From Phoronis australis (lineage: Eukaryota; Phoronida; Phoronidae): a stretch of 64,000 nt of DNA. Positions 37,201-49,200 of this stretch are shown here, piece by piece. The notes below the pieces were generated by a model that searched no databases, was not told the origin of the DNA, and worked only from the letters and a program-made list of their open reading frames with translations. How positions within the stretch are numbered: the stretch's first letter is position 1; each line of letters begins with the position of its first letter. The stretch lies in assembly GCA_002633005.1 (NCBI GenBank), contig NMRA01000541.1, positions 124,001-188,000 on the forward strand, written 5' to 3'. The position numbers and the translations under genes are program-made.

Positions 37201-40200
37201 GCGTTTTGTGTGTTTCACTGAAGAATACTTCGAATTTATCTCCGAATTACAGACCCTAAACTCCTGCTACGGACCTTGGTAAATTGGCCTGCCGAACTTT
37301 GTAGGCTACGATGTGTCCAAATACCAGTAAATCCATAACAGCGAAATAAAACAACACGTTTTTATAAGAACTCAATGTAATTTTAAGGGTTTTACATCGC
37401 AGTTTAATGATTTATTGGTGGTAAACGATGAATTCAAGCGATAAGCTGACACCGGTAACCCATGTTGTGAACTGCAGAACAGACTGTGTGTGAAACTAAT
37501 TACGTCATTGGATATTTCAACACCTCCGTCTGCCCTCAGTTGTCAGGTAACGCAACTGAACGTGCTGTTATCGAGTAGAACTACTCGATCTAAATTGATA
37601 CAAAATAGGTTGTTTTTTGGGTGGCATTCTCCTTTAAAGGTTAATATGTAGAGCCTTATTGGCAAGCTTGTGCTTTCAGTCAAATACCTAAAAATTTGTT
37701 ACATGATGTACGTTGAAACATCGGTAGTGATTTGGTCGAGGCGTGATCAGAGTGAAAATGCATCACTGTGATCATGCCGAGACCAAATCACAACCCATAT
37801 TTGAACACATTGTATAACATTTTTATACCACATATTTTGGCATTGTTCATTATGTTTCCTTGCCCGCACTAAATTTCTTTCATGTGTAAAAATTCACGTC
37901 ATGAAATGTTCGTCCACATAAATCCTCTAGATCAAAGGAAAACTAGAGCACAATCGTTCGATAACTTTCAAACAGCTGACAAAGATAAGAACAAGCTAAA
38001 CACACTTTTAATATTCGATGAACCGTTTTTGACAACAATGGGACTGGAATTACAATGAATTCAGCTCTAAACAGTAGGTTGAATGTTGGCTGGTGCCTCT
38101 TGACTTTGTTAAATGGCGAAGAGTGAGCAGACGATAAAGTTGTACGTAGTTAAGTTATACTTTCATCTCTATTTTTGTGGGGATTTAGTTTCATTTTGAT
38201 TTGTTAGAACGCATGTTTGTTAATTGTATCTCAACTTGTAAACGAGTATTTCTGTCAGTTTCCCAATGATGAGTGACCTAGATTTCATTTCTAACTTGCG
38301 TCGATCAAAACCTTTTAACGGGTCATTCTTGCTTCCTATTGCGTAGTTTTATTCAATGTTTTGGTAATTACTGACATTGTAGTGTTTATGTTAGCTTAGT
38401 TTCAATTCTATGTTTAAATTTTATTCTGTCCATAAACGTAGTACTTTCGGTTTGTTTTCCGTTAATCACCTGTCACTGACCCAGATAAGTTGGAATTCTG
38501 AGACAGTGATCCAGTTGTTTGTTGCACATGACTATATATGTCAGTCGACCAGTTATTACACATCTTGCACGTGCGTTTATTGTACAGCATACATATGTGC
38601 TATAAAAAATTTAAAAATTCACGACAACGTTTTCCGGTTCAGTGACTTTTCCAGATGTAGGGGGTGCTGAGCGTGTGATAACATCTATAGCTTCTAACTG
38701 CCAAGCACAAACTTTTGTCTGTAATGACAACAAGCAGGCCAATTATCTGTCAGGCTTTTTACAGGCCATGTGTGAACACAGTCAAGATCAGAGTGAATTG
38801 GTGTATTCGGAAAGAATAGATTGTCGTAACTTTGGTTGCAGTTGGGCGATTTTGGTGATTCAAAATCTAAACATGATCACCATTTGATGAAGATTTCATA
38901 AATGCTATTGGTTTATGTTCAAATATGATACACCTTAGCTTTTATTTTTAACAGCACAGCCCAGTCAGGCTAGATACCATCTTACTGGACATTAGAGCAA
39001 TTATCAAACAAAAGAGAGCTGGCCCTCCAACCATCAATGCCAGAATGGAGTTAATCAGTCGTGTAAGATATTGGCTACAGAGGTAAACTTCCCAACTTGT
39101 TGTTGGGCTATAGAATGGAAGAAGTTGGGAGCAACGGGAAAACGTCGTAATGAAATAGCAAAAGTTACTAAATATTTTCTGAAAGTACAGACTGAGACCG
39201 CAGAATTTGATTTGTGTCTTTGTGCCAATGCTCCATTTGTTGGGTCATGAGACTGGTCATGTGACCAAGAGCTTCTAATAAAAGTAGCAAAAAGGGAAAG
39301 GTACGTTGATAGCAAAAACAAGACATTAACAACATGGGCTCTGTCCAAATGTCGTTTATAAAATTAATGTTCAAGAATAAATCTCAAAAAAGTTTGTTAC
39401 AATTTTCTAAATCCTCACTTTGTGCAGCTTCTAACTTCTTATAAAAATCATAAAAAATCTTAGTTTTGCCCTCTGTGCAAAGCGGATTATTTCAAAAATT
39501 TCTAACAGGAGAACTGTGCATAAACCATAGTATGTGAAAATAATGTTATTGTCCATGCTTTCGTTTATTTACGTCTGTCGATTGAAAGCACCTTCCACTA
39601 CTAACACCAAAGCTTCAGTGAGTACAAATGCTTTGATTTTAAATTCTACTATTTTATGCGAAGTTTTGCTTGCAGATTAACTACCAGACCTAACCTTTCC
39701 CACTTAACAAAACTTCAGTAAAAGCGAAGTTTCACTTCCAATGGAAAAGCGACTTTGGATGCTCTTTAGACAAGACAAATATCAATGTAAGATGAGTACC
39801 TGATACTTTGGTAAACTGTCCAGGCCAGGGAAGTCTTCAATATCACCAGTTTTTACATTAAAACAAGCACCATGCAACTGACATCGAATTCTGCCATTAC
39901 ACAAGACACCTGCAATGAAAAATGAACACGGCATTGATACAAGTGGCCGACAACCATTGGAATTATGCAGTTGTAATGTTACTCCCTGAGCAGTCGCAGA
40001 CAATAAGGTGAACTTTTATTTCTGAAAAACATTTCCACAAAAAAGATTAAGAAGACTTGAAGGTTTTATTAGCTTTGCTAGTACCATGAAGGTGTCATGA
40101 AACAAAACTTGGCAAAGTTTTATTAATTGCAGCAATCAGTGTTTGAGAGTAGACATACCAAGGTGAAGTTTTAATGGCCCGCCACATGACACAAACTTTG

Positions 40201-43200
40201 AAGAAGTGAACTGATACATCAAGCTACACGTAATGGAGTAACAGTCTGAGGATACAAACCATCTGTCACTCAACTGGAAAAACAATAACAGATGCATGAC
40301 ATTGATTTTTAAGTATCAGTTTACCAATCCACCAACCACAGGACAGTTAACAAACGGCAAGGTGGGGGGTCAACCATTCAGAGCCATGTTTAGTCTAACA
40401 AGAGCAACGCAGAGCGTTGAAATGCGTCCACGAATGCATCGCAAATGGTGTGCTTTTAGGGTTATTTATTTGTATCACAAAAATGGCCACTAGATAGTGC
40501 AAAAATGTACAATCCATCCAAAAACGGGAAAATGCCATATTTCATAAAAATCTGACAAGGAACTTCAGAGAAACAACGGAAAGCAGAACAAAAAGAAATT
40601 GCCATTTGTGGGCACAGCGTCAGTTCCTTTGCCTGAATGTCGTCTGTTATCTTCACATAATTTAATAAAGATCCTGCAGTGGGTTTTGGAGATACAGTGA
40701 AGGACGCAAAACAAAACTACCACTAGGAGGCGCCACAGTAGTCAGTCACCATCATCAAACGTCATCTTCACACTGAAAACATAAATACGCTTGCTAATTT
40801 AAGTAAAGATCCTGCAAACAGTTTAATAGATGTAGCCATGATTGCAAAAAAAAACCCACAAAACTGCCACTAGGAGGCGCCACAGTACTTGAACTCGGAA
40901 AATCGTCATCAGTCGTCCACTTCATAGTAAAACCATACACGCAAATTTTCACAATTATCCTGAAATGGGTTTGGTTGATAGACGAGTGGACGCCAAAAAA
41001 CAGACTCGAAAACAGTAAAAATGGCCATTAGGTGGCGCAAACTAGGTCGAATTCATCAGAAAACGGAGAGATAATGTCACTTCATTAACAGATGCCGGTA
41101 TGCTAAATTTTAAGAAAATACGTTGAGGACCTTTGAACATACAGAGGTAAACGTAAAATTGCCACTAGGTGGCACGGCACACCAGTAATCACATCCTTCT
41201 GAAAGTTGTCGTCGTCCCTTGTCAACATCATATAAATACACTTACTAAATTTAGTAAAGATCCTTTTAACGGTTTAGGAGATACAGCCATAGGCGCAAAA
41301 AAAAACAAAACTACCACTAGGAGGCGCCAAAGTAGTGGAAATCGTCAGAAAATCATCGTCAGCCATCCACTTCACAGTAAGAATGTACGTGCCAATTTTC
41401 ACAATCACCCTTTGAGCGGTTTGTGTGATATAAGAGTGCACTAAAAGACTCGAAAACAGTAAAAATGGCCACTAGGTAGCGCAAAATATGTTGATTCCAT
41501 CCGAAAACAGAAGGACAGTGTCATCTCATTAATAGGTGCCTATATACCAAATTTTATGAAAATCCGTTCACGACCTTTGAAGATACAGAAGTTAACGTAA
41601 AAACACTAAAATTGCCACTAGGGGACACACCGTTAGTTGGATCCATCCGAAAGTTCGCTCATGCCGTCCCATCCACGGAAAGGACACGTGCAAAATTTCA
41701 CCAACATACGTCAAGGCATTTTGGAGACAGAGCAGCGGACACCGGACGGACAGCGATGACGGCATAATGCGTCCACATATAAATATGTGGGCGCATAATA
41801 AATCACATTAGGGATGAGAGAAATTGGGTGAAGTATGACACCACAGAGTTTGGGTAGATACCAGGCAGTCTTCTGGGGAGCAAAATGAGGCAATTACTTG
41901 ATGCGGAATGAGCCATTTTTGGTACGCAAATAATTTAAATTGGTCTCAATATTTTCCACAATGTACTGTGCCATACTTCTGTTTTAGAAATTTGTCCTAC
42001 AGCCAGGTACGTAGAAATACATTTTGTAACTTTTTAGTATCAAATCTGAATGACTTATTTGCGAAGACTTCACTTTAGCTTGATAGTCTGAGCCAAAATG
42101 GCCACATTAAGTTTTATGCTAAACTTTTTCATTACCAAATTTCAGGAATCAGGAAAAGCTTATGTTGGAGAAGTGGCATCAGCTGAAGTTGAAGACCTGT
42201 CGAATATTAGTAAATGTTGGGTATGGAAAAGTTCAAAACCAGCGAGAAGGTACCCTGAACCACTGACTTATGTAACAACAGGTAAAAGTTACTTTTTGAG
42301 ATTGGGAGGAAACAGCACAGTGGCACGAAATGTAAACACTATGGTGGCACTAGTATGTCTGCACAGCTGTGTAGGGAAGTAGACATGTGTGTTGTTGCAA
42401 GCTTTGTTTGCATGAGAACTGCTGTGTGAACAGCACAAATCTAAATTTTCATGGGAGTGAATATTTGCCCAGTCACCGATTACAATCCTGAACCAGTGGA
42501 TTGAGTTGGCACAGCCACATGATGACGGTGCATAGTCCTTTTTGTTTAGCCACTGGATTTTTGGTCTGACAGGATTTTTCAGTGTAGCCATTACATTTAG
42601 AAGTTTGTTTCATGATTTCTAGCCACTGTGCTGTTTCTTTTACTTTAAATTGTGTAACTGATCCACATTTCATTTACCATTATGGATTTTTGTTTGTATA
42701 TGAGTATTTATTACATTTGAGCCCCTGTTGCGCTTTGGCTGCTTTTGTTTACGTAACTATCTTTCTGCCTGGGTTGTAAACCCACATTTCATCCAGGAGG
42801 TAAAGTTTTGATTTAGAACATTTACCCCAATAAACTTTTCTCAATTTGTTCCTTACCCAGATGGGAAGTGATTTCTGGAATTGCAGCGAATTGACAGCTA
42901 TTCCTCGAGACCATGCTGTGTGCATAAAATGACACACTATTAGACAAGCCATACTGTAGGGATGTCTACTTCAAATGATTTTTTGTTGCAGTACTGAAAA
43001 GTGTTGGCACATTAGCTCTGGTGACTTCTTGGTTTTTGGTGAATTGACCATTTTATGGTTCCCATGAGTAAATTCATAACTGGTCTAGTATGTATGTTCA
43101 CCTGCAATTAAATGGCAATTGTAATGCAAACCATGTAGCAAAAGTATTTTTTCCATGACCATTTCATTGCAAAAATGCTGTCTAATTGGAACCGACAAGC

Positions 43201-46200
43201 CAATTTTTCACTTTGTGGTGGTTATTTGACGTTTATAAAAACATTGCTAATTCTCCATACAAAGAGCTACCTCAAGTTTGTGAACAAGAAGAAATTTACA
43301 GTGTTGCCAGTGACATTGCAAAATCCCTGTTTTGAAGTGAGACTACATCACCTTAAATGTAATTCCCTGACTTTGTAGCGTTTGTGTGGTTGACTCTGTC
43401 CTGTAGCAATTGGGGGTGTTGAAGAGGTCTAGAAGGCATTTGTTTATTAGGGTAATGACATTTGCACTTTTGACTACACAGTAATTATCTTTGTATTGTA
43501 TTATGAAAACATATCTGGTTGGTCTATTATATTTTTTCATGTGAAATATTTTCAACTTAGATGAGTTGTCTGTGAGGTAGACAACTTTCAAATGAGATAA
43601 GGAAAAAATGGTCAATCATTGTTTAACTTTTAAGGTATATGATCTTCGAGTAAGTAATTACTTTTGAAAAACCAGACAAGAGTGCAGAATTTAATGTTTA
43701 TTCTTCATTATTTGAAGGAGAATAAATCCGTAAACCTGCATTGTCAAGAACTTTTACTCAAACTACATATTACAGGGTTGGGGATTGGAATCTTAACACA
43801 TCAGAATCTGAACCCGTACCATAAGCAATACAACACAATACATGGAAATGAAAATGTGGTGTTTAGCTTTCATGGAAAGGATTCGTGTGTGCGGGAAGAG
43901 TTGCTGTTGTGTATGATAAGTGTCTGGGGATACTTTGGGATTCCTTTGCAGTGGTCACCCATGGGAAACCTAGTCAAATAGAGATCGATAGATTAGCATC
44001 TCCATTGTTCCCGTTGTTATAATGAAGATAATGACGGGCATTTATCGGCAACGGTCTGATGTACGCCAAAGGTTTTATATCCAAGTGACCTCATCCCTGT
44101 TCACTGGGAGGACATAATGAACTTTTTACAATAAAATGGAGCCATGTATGGTATCTGGGAGTATTATATTCCTAGATGGTATGTACTGAAACATTCAGGA
44201 GGAACAAACTCGATTGCGAAATATCAAAACATATTAAAGACAGACTGATCTCAGATATTCAAAAATTTCTAAGTTTAGTAATAGGTGCCAAACAGTAACT
44301 AATAAACTTTCTGATTATGTCTTGATTTCATGCAATGAAAGTAACATGTTTTAGTAAATATTTTGGCCAAGTTTCATGCTCGTAGCAGTATGGGTAGATT
44401 TGGTATAGCAGTGTATTAAACATAACCTCAAAATGGCATAACGGGGGTAGTGAAGTACAATTACTAAATGAGGTAAGTGATTTTTCTTATTCCAATGCAT
44501 CGAGAGACGCACGACCAACATATTTTCCCAGACTAACTGTGTGTCAAATTTGGTGGAAATGGGTTAACCCCCACCTTGCTGCTGGATGACTTGTGCTCTC
44601 GAGGACTAGTACTAAAGAAAAAATCTCACCATTTACAAGGGGTGCTCCATAGTGAGTACATTTGTGCCCAAGAGCATAGTAGGTGCCATCATCTCTCACC
44701 AACAACACTTTACTATCGCCAATATCAACTGAACGCATTCTGTAAGAAAACACAATTTTTTTGATTTAATAAGTTTATTGGAAACACAATGCACAATCGA
44801 CTAAGGACACACACACGCACATAGCCACACATAGAGGCACACGCACAAACACACACGCACACGCACGCACGCAAACACACACACACACACATGCACACAC
44901 ACACACCACAAACACGTATGCGCATTTTGAGAGCTGGCAACAAAATTAGAACCTGTGCAGACTAGAGAAAAAAGAGCCAAGAGCGCCATCTATTGTTATT
45001 TTTTATAATCATAATTTCTTGAAATAGAAAACAGATATTTTTCATTTAAATATTATGAACGTGCCTTTCTAAAAAAATTTTGATAAAAGGGGAAGCATTT
45101 CTGAGTCTTTAGCAGATGTAACATTTTTTCAGACAAATGAACAAATTAATGGTATCTGAGTTGGGTAATTAGCCAAAGAAAACCTCAGTAGACAAAGATT
45201 TTATTATTGTGTTTTAGTAAATAACCACCAGACTAGAACAGCATTAGTGCTATTCAATCATGCATTATAGTTAGAAGAAAGTAAGTTTCATTACCCAATG
45301 TCATTAACTAAGAAGGACAAATAAAAATTGACACATAATTCATGGCATAAAAACTTAACTCTTCCTCTAGTAAACTAAACTGGTTACTGGCACTAATGCT
45401 ATCCAATATATAAAATGCATCGTTTGCACAAACTCCATCTCCCCCGCTCCACTACAGACCTTCGTTGCGCCCGTTTCGGCACCGCCTTGGTCCCAGGTAT
45501 TGCACCGGCCCTGTTTGGGTTCGAGGTGTTCTATTTTTTCTCGCGGGCCGTTTTTTCGCGGACACGGAGGGAGGGTGGCCAGTTTCGTACTTGCCTTGGT
45601 AACGTCAGTCAGTCGGCTCAAAGGCCTGGGTGACGTCACTCCATTGGCTTAATTTCACTCCCTCCGGCTTCTGTTGTGTATTCATCGGGCCTGTCGCAGC
45701 CAAAATTAATGATGCCTCATCAAAAAAATTTTACTCTTTCTTGAGTAAACTAAATTATTTAGCCGGGTGTTGGAAAATTGGCGTTTTTCAGTTATTCTGC
45801 TGCTGAAATTGCAATGCGTTTTGGGTGCCATTGCGTCACCTATCGGGCTAATTTCCATGTTCTTCAATCAACTGTGGACGTTGCGTACATGTCATAACAA
45901 TCAGAAGTGGTTTCATTTCGTTACAAGTCTTTACTACTTTAATACCAAAAAAAAACCAATTTCAGAAAATACGCTCGAGAGATATCGCAAAGTTTTGGGA
46001 AATGGCGCGTACGTGAGCGAGTCACGACGGCAGATAGTAGGATTTTCCTTCAAGGCGGAGAATTACGAAAAATAACATTTATTAGATTTTGTTTACTTCT
46101 ATAAACGGCTGTAACAGGCACTGTGAATGTCGATTCATACCCAGATTCTACATGCACCCCTGCAGGTTGTTAACTCTGAAGTTTCATGATGAGGTGACCA

Positions 46201-49200
46201 GCTGAGCACCCCGGTTGTGTCAAATTTCGGTGTCTAACGGAGCTCTAGACACGGCTACCTAGCTGTATGTTGACGACAGTCCTCATACAGCTAGCTGGCT
46301 TTCTACCTCAGTTTGTACATTTATGATGCGTTTTGTAAATACATCCAGGTGCGGATCCAGGATTTTGAGTTGGGGGGCACGGCAGATTGAGTATTAGCCA
46401 GAATTTTGCCCTTCAGATATTCGCAACCCAGGACTGCCAAATAGAATCTGGGAGAAATTTATTGGGGCCACAACCCCCTTGGCCCCCCCTCTAAATCCGC
46501 CACAGACATCTATATACTTTGTGTACTATACAATATTTTAAATGCATTTTTAGTTTTCACTTTAAACTTAAGAATATTTGATTACCGTACTTTGTGTCAC
46601 GGCAGGGTCAACTGCTCTGAAACTGAAAGAACTAGGGGACAAATCCCACAGCCGCACACCTTGATTGTCTACTAAAATCTGACAGGTGACAGAAATTCTG
46701 CTTGAAGCTTTGAACACTGTCTCTTCAAGAAGTATTCCTGTCTCTTGCGATGAACACTCAATCGGTTCACTCTCAGGTGTAGCTATTTTCCCTCGGCATT
46801 TCCCACTAGCTGCAACCCGTGCGAAAGCATGGGTAGCAGCTAGTTCTAATTCTGCTGCTATTTGTAGAGCAATAATCTGCGCGTCAGCTTTCAGAACCAT
46901 GAATTAGGGCATCACCTTTTGGCCAATATCTTTTTGCTGATTCTTTAATCAACTTTTCTTCTTCAAATGCTTGTCCACAGTTCATAATGCATTTAATAAT
47001 AACCGAATAGCTTTAACTTCGTTAAAAGTGTTTGGTATTTTATTACCAGAACACAAATTGAATTTTTGAGAATTGCCATCTCCAAAAGATGCCGCATCAA
47101 AATTACCAGACAGCACGTGCCGGAAAATGACGTAAGAATATTAAGTTCATTAAACGGCTTAACGGGCAATGTGAATGTCAATTGACTCTGATGAGAAGTT
47201 GACATAACCTTCATGACGACATGATAAACAGAACAACCCCAGTGATGTGAAATTTTGAGATCAAAATAAAATTTACACAGTCACATTGACTCCTAGCTTG
47301 ACGCCTGTCTTCATACAGCTAGCTGGCTATGTGCATGTAAACATGAACATAAATGGTAAATTCTTAAAGGGGCATGCAAATTATAAAACTGGAATCACAG
47401 AAGTATCGAGCCTTTCCAGTAAAGAAAATCTTCCCACCAGGGTATTAGCACTTCTGAAATCCTCGTCAGTCAAATGGTGTCATGTTTAGTTTTTGAATCG
47501 CTAAAATCGCCCAACTACAATCTATTCTTTTCGAACGTACCAATTCGCTCTGGGTTTGACTGTGTTTACAGGTGGTCTTTAATAAGCCTGGTAGATAATT
47601 GGCCTGCCGGTTGTCGTACCAGACAAAAGACTGTGCTTGGCACTATAAGTGCAACTTTTTAAGTGGAGTGTCACCACACATATCTGATAACTATTGAAAG
47701 GCGGAAGTTGTCACTATGTGCGTAACAATGAACAGTATAAAAGAAGACAAGTCTGTAAGTAAACACAGCTGATAATTACTTCCGCCTTGCCAAATGTTTG
47801 CTGCAAAACAGGAATTAGAAGTGGCGTAAGTTACCTTAGCACAAGTCACCCTACCTCAAAAGTTGTCACAAGTGGAGTATGTTGCACTACTTTAATCTAG
47901 CCACAAATTGCCCGAGGATATGTTGCACTAGGATGTCCACAGGGCCTCCAACCTAGCGACAATTTGTTACAGGAGTATTTTGTTCTGGAGTAAGTCTCTG
48001 TGTGGACAGAATTTTAGTTAACATGAGTTTAGTAACAAACTCCAATTGGGACAGTTGTATCTATAAAAGGTTTTACAAAGAACTGCTTTCACTGTTTTTC
48101 AATTTCAAAAGGCCTATTGTGTGAATCACACCCATGACTTATAACTGTTCTCAAGAATTATTCAAAGCCACTATGCAGATTTAGGTTACCCCTCCAAACT
48201 CAAAATGTGGTCGAAGCTAAGAAGGAAGAAAATGTTTATAACAAAATATACTTACTCTCCGTCCTTCATATCATCAAAATGACAAGCAACTGCTGAAACA
48301 AAACCACTTGCTTTGGCAGTTATTTCTGTCCGTTTTTGTTGTTTGCTAGGACTTTCCTTGGCAACTTTAGCTGAGCCCTTACTACTTGATGAAGTTGCCG
48401 CACCATTTCCATTTCTTTCGTTGGTGGCTCCAGAGCTGTCTGGTGCATCATGGGATGCCAGAGTAGAAGTTACACCTGAAAAAACAAGAGCAACGCGGAG
48501 CATTGAAATACACTCACGAATGCACTGCAAATGGTGTGCTTCTAGGATTGTTTATTTATTTCATAAAAATGGTCACTAGATGACGCAAAAACATCCAATC
48601 CATCTGAAAACGGGAACATGCCATCGCTTCTTTAATAGATAGCTATTTACCAAATTTCAAAAAATCTCAGAGAAACAAACTTTTAAGGAAGATGGAAAAA
48701 AATGAAATTGTCACAGTATTGGTTGGATCAGCCCGAAAGTCGTCATTGTCTGTTGTTAGCTTCATATAAATACAATTACTAAATTAATAAAGAACCTGCA
48801 GTGGGTTTAGGAGATGCAGCTATGGGTGCAAACCAAAACAAAACTACTACTAGGAGGCATCACAGTAGTCGAAGTCGTTATCGTCAACCGCCCTCTGCAC
48901 ACTGAGAACATATACGCCAATTTTCAAAATCATCCTTAGAATGGTTTGGTCGATCGAGGGGTGGACGCCAAAAAAACTCGAAAACACCAAAAATGGACAC
49001 TAGGTGACGTAAAATACCTCGATTCCATCTGATAACGGGAGGATAGCATCATCTCACCAATAGATGCCTATATTCCAAATTTTCTGAAAATCTGTTGAGG
49101 ACCTTTGAAGATACAAAGGTAAGCCTAAAAAACTAAAATTGCCACTAGGGGGCACACCGATAGGAAGATCCGTCCAAAAGTTGTCAGCATCATATAAATA

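Noticed and set aside
44725-44989. Cys/Val-rich open frames on the minus strand
   Set aside because: Translation of an AC/GC microsatellite.
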